Part shown: positions 46,160 through 55,246 of the stretch, in pieces | How positions within the stretch are numbered: position 1 is the first letter of the stretch | Layout of the letters: each line of letters opens with the position of its first letter | Origin: CAWEWH01 sp963812775 | GTDB taxonomy: Bacteria > Pseudomonadota > Alphaproteobacteria > Rhizobiales > Beijerinckiaceae | DNA: 64,000 nucleotides | NCBI GenBank assembly: GCA_963812775.1 | Contig: CAWEWH010000007.1 | Location: forward strand, 558,001-622,000 | Reading direction: 5' to 3' | Program-made: the position numbers and the translations under genes | Notes under the pieces: generated by a model | The model's input: the letters and a program-made list of their open reading frames with translations, nothing else | The model's database searches: none | Told to the model about the DNA's origin: nothing

Positions 46160-46903
46160 GTGACCATGTCTGCCAGCGCCGCGCCGCGGCTCTCCGTCGT
46201 CGTGCCGGTGAGGAACGAAGCCGGCAACGTCGCCCCGCTCGTGGCGGAGATCGAGGCGGCGTGCCGACCGCTCGGCGCCTTCGAGGTCGTCTATGTGAAT
46301 GACGGCTCGACCGACGCGACGGCGCGCCAGATCATGGAACTGAGGCCTGCCCGGCCGTGGTTGCGCTGCGTCAGCCATGCGCAGTCCTGCGGACAGAGCG
46401 CCGCCGTGCGCACCGGTGTGCAAGCCGCGCGCGCTGCGATCGTCGTGACCCTCGACGGTGACGGCCAGAACGATCCAGTGTTCATTCCGAAATTGCTTGA
46501 GGCGCTCGAAGCGGCAGGCGAGGGGACCGGCCTTGCGGCTGGCCAACGCGTCGGCCGCAAGGCGACCGGCTTCAAGAAGTTCCAGTCGCGCGTCGCCAAT
46601 GGCGTGCGCGGCTTCGTGCTCAAGGACGGCACCCGCGACACCGGTTGCGGCCTCAAGGCCTTCCGCCGCGAGGCCTTCTTGAGCTTGCCCTATTTCGACG
46701 CCATCCATCGCTTCCTGCCGGCGCTCATGCGCCGCGAGGGGCATGGTGTCGTCCTCGTCGACGTCGTCGACCGCCAGCGCCGCGTCGGCCAGTCGAACTA
46801 CGGCCTCTTCGACCGCCTGTGGGTCGGCATCCTCGATCTCATGGGCGTGTGGTGGCTCATCCGACGCAGGAGGCGCGTGCCCTCCGTCACGGAGATGAAG
46901 TGA
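46160..46903 (+). CDS. Polyprenyl-phosphate glycosyltransferase (family 2, RgtE/DPM-like)
   Basis: The 247-residue protein has a GT-A fold with SVVVPVRNEAGNVAPLV, the VNDGSTD motif, VTLDGDGQNDP carrying the metal-binding DxD, and QSNYGLFDRLWVGILDLMG near the end. It is closest in kind to dolichol-phosphate-mannose and dodecaprenyl-phosphate-galacturonate synthases, which load a sugar from a nucleotide donor onto the lipid carrier at the cytoplasmic face. Start: GTG 46160 sits six bases after GGGAAG; the ATG two codons later is an alternative. Its stop overlaps the next start (TGATG). Confidence 0.92.
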   Translation: MTMSASAAPRLSVVVPVRNEAGNVAPLVAEIEAACRPLGAFEVVYVNDGSTDATARQIMELRPARPWLRCVSHAQSCGQSAAVRTGVQAARAAIVVTLDGDGQNDPVFIPKLLEALEAAGEGTGLAAGQRVGRKATGFKKFQSRVANGVRGFVLKDGTRDTGCGLKAFRREAFLSLPYFDAIHRFLPALMRREGHGVVLVDVVDRQRRVGQSNYGLFDRLWVGILDLMGVWWLIRRRRRVPSVTEMK

Positions 46904-47232
46904 TGCTGATCACATTGTGGGAAGACGTGGGCGGCTACTTCTACGACGTTTTCATCGCCAAGTTCGATCTCTGGCTGGCGCTCGGAATTTTCGGGCAGCT
47001 CATGTTCGCCATGCGCTTCATCGTGCAGTGGCTGGTGAGCGAGAAGGAGGGCCGCAGCGTCATTCCGCTGGCCTTCTGGTTCTTCTCCATTGGCGGCGGC
47101 GCCATCACCCTCGTCTACGGCCTCTACAAGCGCGAGCCGGTCATTATCATGGGGCAATCGCTGTCGCTGTTCATCTATGCGCGCAATCTCATGCTCATCG
47201 GCCGCGAGAAGCGGACCAAGGCGCAGACCTGA
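46903..47232 (+). CDS. Lipid A biosynthesis N-terminal-domain (LABN) membrane protein, RgtF-like
   Basis: A 109-residue membrane protein with three hydrophobic segments and the family-typical FDLWLALGIFGQLMFAMRFI, QWLVSEKEGRSVIPLAFWFF and SIGGGAITLVYGLYKREPV. In rhizobia a protein of this family (RgtF) works with a GT2 enzyme (RgtE) to make dodecaprenyl-phosphate-galacturonic acid. The translational overlap with the GT2 gene strongly supports that pairing here. The sugar is not known. Confidence 0.92.
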   Translation: MLITLWEDVGGYFYDVFIAKFDLWLALGIFGQLMFAMRFIVQWLVSEKEGRSVIPLAFWFFSIGGGAITLVYGLYKREPVIIMGQSLSLFIYARNLMLIGREKRTKAQT

Positions 47233-47239
47233 GGCTTGC

Positions 47240-48421
47240 CTACGTCGCCGCCCGTAGCCGTGCAAAACCTTCATCGAGGTCTGCCTTGAGGTCCTCGATG
47301 TCCTCGAGGCCGACGCTGAGCCGGAAGGTTGGCCCGCCGGGCTCCCATTTGGTCGCGGTGCGCCGCACGGTGAACGGGGCGATGAGGCTTTCATAGCCAC
47401 CCCACGACGAGCCGATGCCGAACAGGGCAAGATCGTCGATCATCGCCGCGACCGCCCGCGGCCGCACCGGCCTCAGCACCACCGTGAACAGCCCGGCCGC
47501 GCCCGCGAAATCGCGCTTCCAGATCGAGTGCCCGGGGTCGCTCTCGAGCGCGGGATAGAGCACGCGCAGCACTTCCGGCCGGCCCTCGAGCCAGCGCGCC
47601 AAGTGAAGCGCCTGCCGCTCCGCCTCGCGCAGCCGCAGTTCCATCGTCCTGAGGCCGCGCAGTGCCAGGAACACGTCCTCCGGTCCCGCGCACATGGAGA
47701 ACGCCTCGAACGTCTTGTGCAATTGCGGCCAGGCTCTCTCGTTGGCCGACACGAGGCCGAGCAGCAGATCGGCGTGGCCGCCGAGATATTTTGTGCCCGC
47801 GTCGATGGCGAGATCGACGCCATGCTGGTGTGCCTGGAAAAACAGCGGCGTTGCCCAAGCATTGTCCATCAGCGCGACGGCGCCGTGCGCGTGCGCCGCG
47901 GCCACGATGGCCGGGATGTCCTGCATCTCGAACGACTGCGAGCCCGGCGCCTCGGTGAACACCACCGTGGTGTTTGGACGCATCAGCGCCGCGATGCCCT
48001 CGCCGATGGTCGGGTCGTAGTAGGTCGTCGCGACACCCATGCGGGCCAGCACGTCGTCGCAGAAGTCGCGCGTCGGCCGGTAGACGGCATCCGTCATCAA
48101 GAGATGATCGCCGGCCTTCATGCAGGACATCAGCGCCAACGCCACGGCGGCGAGCCCCGAGGGGGCGAGCACCGTCCCGGCCGCGCCCGTGAGCCCGTTC
48201 CATGCCGCCTGCAGCGCCTCGGTGGTGGGTGTGCCGCTCGTGCCGTAGGTGAAGCGTCCGCGGCGGGCCATATAGGTGTCGGTGTCGGGAAACAGCACGG
48301 TCGAGCCGCGATAGATCGGCGTATTAAGGAAGCCGAACTGCTCGTCGGGATTGCGGCCGCCCAGCACGAGCTGGGTCCGCGTGCCGAGCTTCTTGATGTC
48401 GTCCGGGCCGAGCTTGCGCAT
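47240..48421 (-). CDS. metC: Cystathionine beta-lyase
   Basis: A 393-residue PLP enzyme of the Cys/Met metabolism family. PLP-binding Lys211 lies in DAGTKYLGGHAD; other family marks are TYGTSGTPTTEAL and LMDNAWATP. It cleaves cystathionine to homocysteine, pyruvate and ammonia. The start at 48421 (MRKLGPDDIKKLGTRTQLVL) is chosen; the frame continues upstream as non-coding text. It is divergent from aapJ, an arrangement also known in Rhizobium, where metC neighbours the aap operon. The 199-base divergent region shows no riboswitch I can recognise. Confidence 0.93.
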   Translation of the reverse strand: MRKLGPDDIKKLGTRTQLVLGGRNPDEQFGFLNTPIYRGSTVLFPDTDTYMARRGRFTYGTSGTPTTEALQAAWNGLTGAAGTVLAPSGLAAVALALMSCMKAGDHLLMTDAVYRPTRDFCDDVLARMGVATTYYDPTIGEGIAALMRPNTTVVFTEAPGSQSFEMQDIPAIVAAAHAHGAVALMDNAWATPLFFQAHQHGVDLAIDAGTKYLGGHADLLLGLVSANERAWPQLHKTFEAFSMCAGPEDVFLALRGLRTMELRLREAERQALHLARWLEGRPEVLRVLYPALESDPGHSIWKRDFAGAAGLFTVVLRPVRPRAVAAMIDDLALFGIGSSWGGYESLIAPFTVRRTATKWEPGGPTFRLSVGLEDIEDLKADLDEGFARLRAAT

Positions 48422-48620
48422 GGTATTGAACCGGGTTTGGCCGGTTTGACCCGCCCGACGCAAGGCCGTCAAGGCGCCAGGCCGGCGTCTGTCACGTTGC
48501 GACCCCTCAGTCGAGGCTTGATTTGACCGGCAAACTCGCATGTGATGGCTCCAGCCAGGGGCAAGCTCAGCACGCGTCGATCGACAGTCGCGGCAAGCCG
48601 TCAAAACGGGAGAAGAAAGC

Positions 48621-49634
48621 ATGAAATGTGCATATGCGACGATCGCCTTCATGGCGGTCATGGGCTTTGCGGCTGCCGGCACGGCCGGCACCCTCGACGA
48701 TGTCAAGACGCGCGGCCAGCTATCGTGCGGCGCCAACACCGGGCTTGCCGGCTTTGGACTGCCGGACGACAAGGGCCAGTGGGCAGGCATGGACGTTGAC
48801 TATTGCCGGGCGTTGGCGGCCGCCATCCTCAATGACGCGAGCAAGGTCAAGTTCGTGCCGTTGAGCGCCAAGGATCGCTTCACGGCGCTGCAGGCCAAGG
48901 AAGTCGACGTTCTCATTCGCAACACCACCTGGACCATGTCGCGCGACACGACATTGGGCATGGTGTTCACCGGCGTGAACTTCTACGACGGCCAGGGCTT
49001 CATGGTGCGCAAGAAGCTCGGCGTCGCCTCGGCGCTGGAGCTCAACGGCGCGTCGGTGTGCACGCAGCAGGGCACCACCACCGAGTTGAACCTCGCCGAC
49101 TTCTTCCGCGCCAACAAGATCAAGTATGAAGTCGTCGCCTTCGCCAGCGCGACGGAGGCCATCAAGGCCTACGATTCCGCTCGCTGCGATGCCTTCACGA
49201 CGGACAGTTCGGGCCTCTACGCCGAGCGCCTGCGTCTCACCAATCCCGATGAGCACGTCGTGCTGCCCGAGATCATCTCCAAGGAGCCGCTCGGCCCCGG
49301 GGTGCGCAAGGGCGACGAGCAATGGGCCGACGTTGTGAAGTGGGTCGGCTACGCGCTCTTGAATGCCGAGGAGCTCGGCGTCACCAAGGACAACGTCGAG
49401 CAGATGATGAAGTCCGAGAATCCGGAGATCAAGCGCCTGCTCGGCGTCGAGGGCAAGTTCGGCGAAGGCATCGGGCTCAGCAACGACTGGGTGGTGCGCA
49501 TCGTCAAGGCGACCGGCAACTACGGCGAGATTTTCGACCGCAATGTCGGCGACAATTCGCGCCTGAAGATCAAGCGCGGCCTCAACGCGCTTTGGAACAA
49601 GGGCGGCGTGCAATACGCGCCGCCGATCCGCTAG
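48621..49634 (+). CDS. aapJ: AapJ, periplasmic L-amino acid-binding protein
   Basis: The 337-residue protein has a signal peptide (YATIAFMAVMGFAAAGTAG) and the solute-binding-protein-3 pattern of the general L-amino acid importer: SCGANTGLAGFGLPDDKGQW, IRNTTWTMSRDTTLG, CTQQGTTTELNLADFF. It would bind amino acids in the periplasm and deliver them to AapQM. A strong GGAGAAGAAAGC site precedes the ATG. It is the first gene of the aapJQMP operon. Confidence 0.96.
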   Translation: MKCAYATIAFMAVMGFAAAGTAGTLDDVKTRGQLSCGANTGLAGFGLPDDKGQWAGMDVDYCRALAAAILNDASKVKFVPLSAKDRFTALQAKEVDVLIRNTTWTMSRDTTLGMVFTGVNFYDGQGFMVRKKLGVASALELNGASVCTQQGTTTELNLADFFRANKIKYEVVAFASATEAIKAYDSARCDAFTTDSSGLYAERLRLTNPDEHVVLPEIISKEPLGPGVRKGDEQWADVVKWVGYALLNAEELGVTKDNVEQMMKSENPEIKRLLGVEGKFGEGIGLSNDWVVRIVKATGNYGEIFDRNVGDNSRLKIKRGLNALWNKGGVQYAPPIR

Positions 49635-49699
49635 CGAGCTCGCCGGCGGCCGGGGCGGTCGCCGGCATTCCCGCTGTCGCCACGGGGTGGGGCTGACAG

Positions 49700-51100
49700 A
49701 TGGCTGCGGTCGAAGAAGTGAGGTCGTCGGGCGGATCGCTACTCTACGATCCGCGCGTGCGTGGCGTCGCCTACCAGGTGATCGTCGTCGCCGGCCTCGC
49801 GGCGCTCGTCTACTTTGCGGCCAGCAACGCCAAGGAGAATCTCGACCGCGCCCACATCGCCACGGGCCTCGACTTCCTGCGCCGCAACGCCGGTTTCGAC
49901 ATCAACCAGAGGTTCATCGAGTACAACGCCACCGTCGGCACCTATGGCCGCGCCCTCGTGGTGGGTTTGCTCAACACCCTCTATGTCGCGGCGATTGGCA
50001 TCGTCCTTGCCACGATCCTCGGTTTCCTTCTCGGCGTGGCGCGCCTCTCGACCAACTGGGTGATCGCCAAGCTGGCCAGCGGCTATGTCGAGCTCGTGCG
50101 CAACGTGCCGCTCTTGTTGCAACTCTTCTTTTGGTACAACGCCGTCCTCAAGCCGCTGCCGGAACCACGAAACTCCCTCGCTGTTCCCGGCCTCACCCTC
50201 GGCCTTCCCGACCCGCTTCCATTTCTCGGGGCGTTGGCGCTCACCGCGGCCGTTTATGCGATCGTGCGGCTGGCCCGCCGGCTGGAGCCGGAGGTGGGCG
50301 TTGTCGCGAAAGCCTTTGCCGGCATCGTCGCCCTGGGCGCGCTCGTCGTCTTCGTCCGCTGGAGCGGCCTCATTCAGACGACCGAGGGCGGTATCGTCTT
50401 CCTCAACGTGCGTGGCCTGTTTCTGCCCGAGCCCTTCTTCCATTCCGCCGCCCGCTATGTTGTCGCCGTCTTCGTTCTCGGCATCATCGGCGCATTCGTC
50501 TTCTACATGTGGGCGCGCCGCGAGCAGGCTCGCACGGGGGTGCAATATCCGGTCGGCCTCATGGCGCTCGCTCTTATCGTCGTGCTTCCGGGGCTGGTAT
50601 GGCTCGGCTTTTCGCTCGCCGGAAATAATCCCATCACCTTCGACTATGCCAAGCAGGGACGCTTCAATCTGACGGGCGGCCTGCAGGTGTTCCCCGAATT
50701 CGTCGCGCTCTTGATAGGCCTCGTCATGTATACGGCGGCCTTCATCGCCGAGATCGTGCGGGCCGGCATCCTGGCCGTGTCGAAGGGCCAGACGGAGGCG
50801 GCCCGTTCCCTCGGCCTGCGGGCGGGGCCGACGCTGCGCCTGGTGATCATTCCGCAGGCCATGCGGGTGATCATTCCGCCGCTCACCAACCAATATTTGA
50901 ACCTCACCAAGAACTCGTCCCTTGCCGTGGCCATCGGCTATCCGGATCTGGCGCAAATCTTCATGGGCACGGTGCTCAACCAGACCGGCCAGGCCATCGA
51001 GGTGATCGGCATCACCATGGCGATCTATCTGTTCATCAGCCTGGTCACGTCGCTGGGCATGAACATCTACAATCGCCGCGTCGCCATCGTGGAGCGCTAG
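49700..51100 (+). CDS. aapQ: AapQ, L-amino acid ABC transporter permease
   Basis: A 466-residue inner-membrane permease of the HAAT/PAAT class. The N-terminal part has LLNTLYVAAIGIVLATILGF and ELVRNVPLLLQLFFW; the C-terminal EAA loop is EAARSLGLRAGPTLRLVIIP. Family members of this name are usually near 400 residues; here an extra segment between about residues 165 and 235 adds two further hydrophobic stretches (FLGALALTAAVYAIVRLARR and AFAGIVALGALVVFVRWSGL). It pairs with AapM; AapM begins directly after its stop. Confidence 0.94.
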   Translation: MAAVEEVRSSGGSLLYDPRVRGVAYQVIVVAGLAALVYFAASNAKENLDRAHIATGLDFLRRNAGFDINQRFIEYNATVGTYGRALVVGLLNTLYVAAIGIVLATILGFLLGVARLSTNWVIAKLASGYVELVRNVPLLLQLFFWYNAVLKPLPEPRNSLAVPGLTLGLPDPLPFLGALALTAAVYAIVRLARRLEPEVGVVAKAFAGIVALGALVVFVRWSGLIQTTEGGIVFLNVRGLFLPEPFFHSAARYVVAVFVLGIIGAFVFYMWARREQARTGVQYPVGLMALALIVVLPGLVWLGFSLAGNNPITFDYAKQGRFNLTGGLQVFPEFVALLIGLVMYTAAFIAEIVRAGILAVSKGQTEAARSLGLRAGPTLRLVIIPQAMRVIIPPLTNQYLNLTKNSSLAVAIGYPDLAQIFMGTVLNQTGQAIEVIGITMAIYLFISLVTSLGMNIYNRRVAIVER

Positions 51101-52663
51101 ATGGCCCAGATCGCCGATGCCATGACAGCCACTTATGTGCGCGGCAAGCCGGCGGACAGCGCGCCGCCGCCGGCGCTTGCCGCCGGGCCGCTGGCATGGA
51201 TGCGGGCCAACCTGTTCTCGTCGGTGCCCAACACCATCCTCACGGTGATCGTCACCTTTGTGCTGGTTCGCTACGCCCTGATCCCCGTCGTCGAGTTCAT
51301 GTTCATCGACGCGGTATGGACCGGCAACGATCGCGAAGCCTGCCTGCCCAAGGATGGCCGCGAGGTCGGCGCCTGCTGGCCGTTCATCTGGGCGCGGCTC
51401 GGCTACTTCACCTATGGCCAATATCCGTTCGATCTGCGCTGGCGCGTCGATCTCGTGTTCTTGCTCGAGGCGCTGGGCATCGTCTGGCTCTTGGCGACGC
51501 GCCTTCCCTACAAGGGCCTCGCCGCGCTGTTCTTCTTTGTCGTCTTTCCGCTTCTTGCCTTCGGCCTGTTGACCGGCAGCAGTCCGTTCTCGTTCTACAG
51601 GGTCCTGCCGTCTTGGGCCCTCGGGCTTGTCGTGGCGGCAATGCTTGCCGCATGCATTGTCGCTGCCGTAAGGGCCACCCCGCGCCCGACACTTTTTTAT
51701 CCGATCCTGATCGTTGGCGTGTTGGTGGCGCTGGCATTTCTTGAGGCGGCTCTTGCCCCTCTCGGCACGCCGACATTGCTCGGCAATCTCCTTCTCGATC
51801 TTCAGCTCGTCTTATTTCGGGTTGTGGCTGCGGTGATGCCGCTACGGCTGTTTCTGTTTGGGGCCGCCATCGGCCTGGCCGCGCTGTTTTTTCTCGCAAC
51901 CACCGCCGAACGCTACGGGACGTTGCTGCCCCTGATAGGGCTGCTGCTTTTCATCCCGTTCGTGCAATCGCTCGATCTCGGTTGGCTGACACTGAGAATG
52001 CCGCACGTGCCGACCTACCTCTGGGGCGGCGTCATGGTGACGATGGTGATCTCCACCATCGGCATCGTCGTGTCGCTGCCCTTCGGGACGGTCCTGGCGC
52101 TCGGCCGGCGCTCCAAGCTGCCCTTCCTGCGCTTTGTGTGTGTGCTGTTCATCGAGGTCGTGCGCGGCGTTCCGCTCATCACCATGCTGTTCATGGCCAA
52201 CCGCATGCTGCCGCTCTTCCTGTCGGAAGGCATGCAGCCGGATTCGCTGATGCGCGTCATTGTCGGCGTCGCCCTGTTCGCGTCCGCCTATATGGCCGAG
52301 GTGGTGCGCGGCGGCCTGCAGGCCATACCGCGCGGCCAGTATGAAGGCGCCATGTCGCTCGGCTTGAACTACCCGATGATGATGATCTTCATCATCCTGC
52401 CGCAGGCGCTGAAGCTCGTCATTCCCGGCATCGTCAATTCCTTCATCGGCCTGTTCAAGGACACGACGCTCGTCACCATCGTCGGCATTTTCGATTTCCT
52501 GACCACCATCCAGGTCAGCATCAACTCGCCCGACTGGGCGGCGCCGTCGACGGCCTTTACCGGCTACGCTTTTGCGGCCATTTTCTACTTCGTCTGCTGC
52601 TACGGCATGTCGCGTTACTCGCTCGCCGTCGAGCGACGCTTGGCGGCCGGCCAGCACCGATGA
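51101..52663 (+). CDS. aapM: AapM, L-amino acid ABC transporter permease
   Basis: A 520-residue permease, longer than the usual 380-430. The C-terminal core is canonical (WGGVMVTMVISTIGIVVSLP, then the EAA loop YEGAMSLGLNYPMMMIFIIL and NSFIGLFKDTTLVTIVG). The extra length is in the middle, about residues 165-290, where several additional hydrophobic stretches occur (LGLVVAAMLAACIVAAVRA, LFYPILIVGVLVALAFLEAA, LFLFGAAIGLAALFFLATT). It forms the membrane channel with AapQ. Confidence 0.94.
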   Translation: MAQIADAMTATYVRGKPADSAPPPALAAGPLAWMRANLFSSVPNTILTVIVTFVLVRYALIPVVEFMFIDAVWTGNDREACLPKDGREVGACWPFIWARLGYFTYGQYPFDLRWRVDLVFLLEALGIVWLLATRLPYKGLAALFFFVVFPLLAFGLLTGSSPFSFYRVLPSWALGLVVAAMLAACIVAAVRATPRPTLFYPILIVGVLVALAFLEAALAPLGTPTLLGNLLLDLQLVLFRVVAAVMPLRLFLFGAAIGLAALFFLATTAERYGTLLPLIGLLLFIPFVQSLDLGWLTLRMPHVPTYLWGGVMVTMVISTIGIVVSLPFGTVLALGRRSKLPFLRFVCVLFIEVVRGVPLITMLFMANRMLPLFLSEGMQPDSLMRVIVGVALFASAYMAEVVRGGLQAIPRGQYEGAMSLGLNYPMMMIFIILPQALKLVIPGIVNSFIGLFKDTTLVTIVGIFDFLTTIQVSINSPDWAAPSTAFTGYAFAAIFYFVCCYGMSRYSLAVERRLAAGQHR

Positions 52664-53472
52664 GCGCAGGTGATGTCATGAGCACGCCGACCGTTTCGAC
52701 CGGAAGACCGCCGCACCTGAAGCCGGCGCCGCTCAAGCACGACGTCGCCATCGGCATGGCGGGCGTCAACAAGTGGTTCGGCGAGTTCCACGTGCTGCGC
52801 GACATCAATCTCGAGGTGCGGCGGGGCGAGCGCATCGTCGTGTGCGGGCCTTCGGGCTCCGGCAAGTCGACGATGATCCGCTGCATCAACCGGCTCGAGG
52901 AGCACCAGAAGGGCAGGATCGTCGTCGACGGCGTCGAGCTGACCAGCGACTTGAAGCGCATCGATGAGATCCGCCGCAACGTCGGCATGGTGTTCCAGCA
53001 CTTCAACCTCTTCCCGCATCTCACCATCATCGAGAACTGCACGCTGGCTCCCATCTGGGTGCGCAAGATGGCCAAGAGAGACGCGGAAGAGGTGGCGATG
53101 CACTACCTGACGCGGGTCAAGATCCCCGAGCAGGCGCACAAGTATCCGGGCCAGCTCTCCGGCGGCCAGCAACAGCGCGTCGCCATCGCCCGCTCGCTGT
53201 GCATGTCGCCGAAGATCATGCTGTTCGACGAGCCGACCTCGGCCCTCGATCCGGAGATGGTCAAGGAGGTGCTCGACACCATGGTGTCGCTCGCCCAGGA
53301 AGGCATGACCATGATCGTCGTCACTCACGAGATGGGCTTTGCCCGCCAGGTGGCCAACCGCGTCATTTTCATGGACGCCGGCCAGATCGTCGAGATGAAC
53401 ACGCCGGACGCGTTCTTCTCAAACCCGCAGCACGAGCGGACCAAGCTGTTCCTCAGTCAGATACTGCACTGA
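52660..53472 (+). CDS. aapP: AapP, L-amino acid ABC transporter ATPase
   Basis: A 270-residue ABC ATPase: Walker A CGPSGSGKST, Q-loop VFQHFNLFPHLT, signature LSGGQQQRVAIARSL, Walker B IMLFDEPTSALDPE, and switch VVTHEMGFARQVA. It powers uptake through AapQM. The ATG at 52660 overlaps the aapM stop (ATGA), consistent with coupling; an ATG six codons downstream is an alternative. It ends the operon and converges with the sulfurtransferase gene, leaving 13 bases. Confidence 0.95.
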   Translation: MSAGDVMSTPTVSTGRPPHLKPAPLKHDVAIGMAGVNKWFGEFHVLRDINLEVRRGERIVVCGPSGSGKSTMIRCINRLEEHQKGRIVVDGVELTSDLKRIDEIRRNVGMVFQHFNLFPHLTIIENCTLAPIWVRKMAKRDAEEVAMHYLTRVKIPEQAHKYPGQLSGGQQQRVAIARSLCMSPKIMLFDEPTSALDPEMVKEVLDTMVSLAQEGMTMIVVTHEMGFARQVANRVIFMDAGQIVEMNTPDAFFSNPQHERTKLFLSQILH

Positions 53473-53485
53473 CCGGCGGCGCGCT

Positions 53486-54325
53486 TCACCCCTTCTCGAC
53501 CACCGTGTCCTTGCGGCTCGCCCATTCCGCCCACGAGCCGTCATAGAGGGCCTTGGCTGGCTTGCCGACGGTCTCGAGCGCGAGAGCCAGCAGCGCGGCG
53601 GAGACGCCGGACCCGCAGGTGGTGATGATCGGCTTGTCGACGTCGACGCCCGCCTTGGCGAAGACGGCCTTGAGGTCCTCGCTCGATTTCAGCCGGCCGT
53701 CCGCTAGGATGTCGGCGAACGGCAGGTTGAGGCTGCCCGGCATGTGGCCCGACGAAAGGCCGGGGCGCGGCTCCGGCGCCTCGCCGCGGAAGCGGTCGGC
53801 GGGCCGTGCATCCACCACTTGCGCGCTCCTGTCCGCCAGCGCCTTGCGCACGTCGTCGATGCCGGCCACCACCGCGGGGCTGAAACGCGCCGTGAATTTG
53901 CGCGCCGGTCGCGGCTTTGCCTCGCCCGTCTCGACGGGCCGGCCTTCGGCGGTCCATTTCGGCAGGCCGCCGTCGAGGATCGTCACGTCGTGCGCCCCGA
54001 AGGCGCGGAACGTCCACCACACGCGCCCGGCCGCGAAGAGGCCGGCCCCGTCATAGACGACGATCTTGTCCTCGTCCGCGATGCCCATCTTGCCAACGGC
54101 AGCGGCGAAATCGTCGGCGCGCGGCAGCATGTGGGGCAGGGGGGACGATGTGTCCTTGACCGTATCGATGTCGAAGCGCAAGGCGCCGGGGATGTGGCCG
54201 GTGCGGTATTCCGCTTCCGGGTCGCGGTTCTGCGTCGGCAGGTACCAGGAGCCGTCGACGACCACGAGATTGGCGTCGCCGAGATGCTGCGCCAGCCAGT
54301 GGGTGGTGACGAAAGGTGACGACAT
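53486..54325 (-). CDS. sseA: 3-mercaptopyruvate sulfurtransferase
   Basis: A 279-residue two-domain rhodanese. The N-terminal domain has EYRTGHIPGALRFD and DGGLPKW; the C-terminal domain carries the active-site Cys237 in CGSGVSA, the loop form typical of mercaptopyruvate rather than thiosulfate enzymes. It transfers sulfur from 3-mercaptopyruvate to a thiol acceptor. It lies 9 bases downstream of the tRNA-editing gene on the same strand, so they form one operon. Together with metC nearby this is a sulfur-amino-acid neighbourhood. Confidence 0.93.
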   Translation of the reverse strand: MSSPFVTTHWLAQHLGDANLVVVDGSWYLPTQNRDPEAEYRTGHIPGALRFDIDTVKDTSSPLPHMLPRADDFAAAVGKMGIADEDKIVVYDGAGLFAAGRVWWTFRAFGAHDVTILDGGLPKWTAEGRPVETGEAKPRPARKFTARFSPAVVAGIDDVRKALADRSAQVVDARPADRFRGEAPEPRPGLSSGHMPGSLNLPFADILADGRLKSSEDLKAVFAKAGVDVDKPIITTCGSGVSAALLALALETVGKPAKALYDGSWAEWASRKDTVVEKG

Positions 54326-54334
54326 GACCGGTCC

Positions 54335-55060
54335 TCAATGCACCGGCACGAGCGCGATGCGCACGCGGCGGTTCAGCTTGCCCTTCTTCTCGATGCCGGT
54401 GATCGCGACAGGCCCGATCTCGCCGGTGGCCCGCACATGCGTGCCGCCGCAGGGCTGCAGGTCGAGCCCCTCGATCTCGATGAGCCGAACCCGGCCCGTG
54501 CCCATGGGCGGCTTGACCGCCATGGTCTTCACCAGGCCCGGATTGGCGATCAGCTCCTCGTCGGTGATCCAGCGCTCCTTCACCGGCGCGTTCTTGGCGA
54601 TCATGGCGTTCACCTTGGCGGCGATCTCGTCCTTGTCGAGACCGGCCTCGGGGATGTCGAAATCGAGCCGGCCCTCGCCTTCGCCGATGGCCCCGCCGGT
54701 CACCGGATAGGGCAGGGCGACCGACAGCAGGTGCAGCGCCGTATGCACGCGCATGCGCCTATAGCGCACCGCCCAATCGAGCTTTGCCTTCACTCCTTCG
54801 CCCGCCACGGGCAGCGCCGCGTCCGCGGCCGGCACATGCACGATGGAGGTGCGGTCCTCGCCGTACACGGTGGTAGCGATCGGGATGGCCGTGCCGTCGC
54901 CCCGCACGAGCTGGCCGCAATCGCCGGGCTGGCCGCCGCCCTGGGCGTAGAACACCGTGCGGTCGAGGATGATGCCGCGCCGCTCGTTGACGCCGACGAC
55001 GGCGGCCGCGCATTCCGTGGCATAGGGATCGTCGCGAAAAATGAGCGCGCTTGCGGACAT
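54335..55060 (-). CDS. Free-standing alanyl-tRNA editing domain protein (AlaX-like)
   Basis: A 241-residue homologue of the AlaRS editing domain. Zinc ligands are His106 and His110 in HTALH and Cys204 and His208 in CGGTH; FYAQGGGQPGDCG is also typical. It would hydrolyse Ser-tRNA(Ala) or Gly-tRNA(Ala) as a quality-control deacylase. It is upstream of and co-directional with sseA. Confidence 0.93.
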   Translation of the reverse strand: MSASALIFRDDPYATECAAAVVGVNERRGIILDRTVFYAQGGGQPGDCGQLVRGDGTAIPIATTVYGEDRTSIVHVPAADAALPVAGEGVKAKLDWAVRYRRMRVHTALHLLSVALPYPVTGGAIGEGEGRLDFDIPEAGLDKDEIAAKVNAMIAKNAPVKERWITDEELIANPGLVKTMAVKPPMGTGRVRLIEIEGLDLQPCGGTHVRATGEIGPVAITGIEKKGKLNRRVRIALVPVH

Positions 55061-55096
55061 TGTGATCGGCTTTCCTATGGGATGGGCAAGCCTATC

Positions 55097-55140
55097 GCAT
55101 GATCCCGAAAAATTGCAGACTTTTCGGACAGGATCAGGCG
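55097..55140. repeat. GATCCCGAAAAG-type repeat, copy C
   Basis: It reads GCATGATCCCGAAAAATTGC, then ACTTTTCGGACAGGATCAGG, the most symmetric of the three copies in the window (others at 39683 and 39808). CCGAAAA and TTTTCGG form the stem. It fills the divergent region between the AlaX-like gene and the SDR gene. Confidence 0.7.
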
Positions 55141-55246
55141 CAAAAAGATGAAGCGCCTCCCATTTTTGTCCGGTCGGAGGCGCTCAGCGGCTAGCTTCGC
55201 TGCCGCAAGCGCGGGCAGGGGAGACAAGCGCGCGCAGGGGAGACAT

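Noticed and set aside
48422..48620. A SAM-type riboswitch upstream of metC
   Set aside because: I looked for the SAM-II core and other SAM-aptamer features in the 199-base divergent region and did not find a convincing match. A covariance-model search would be decisive.
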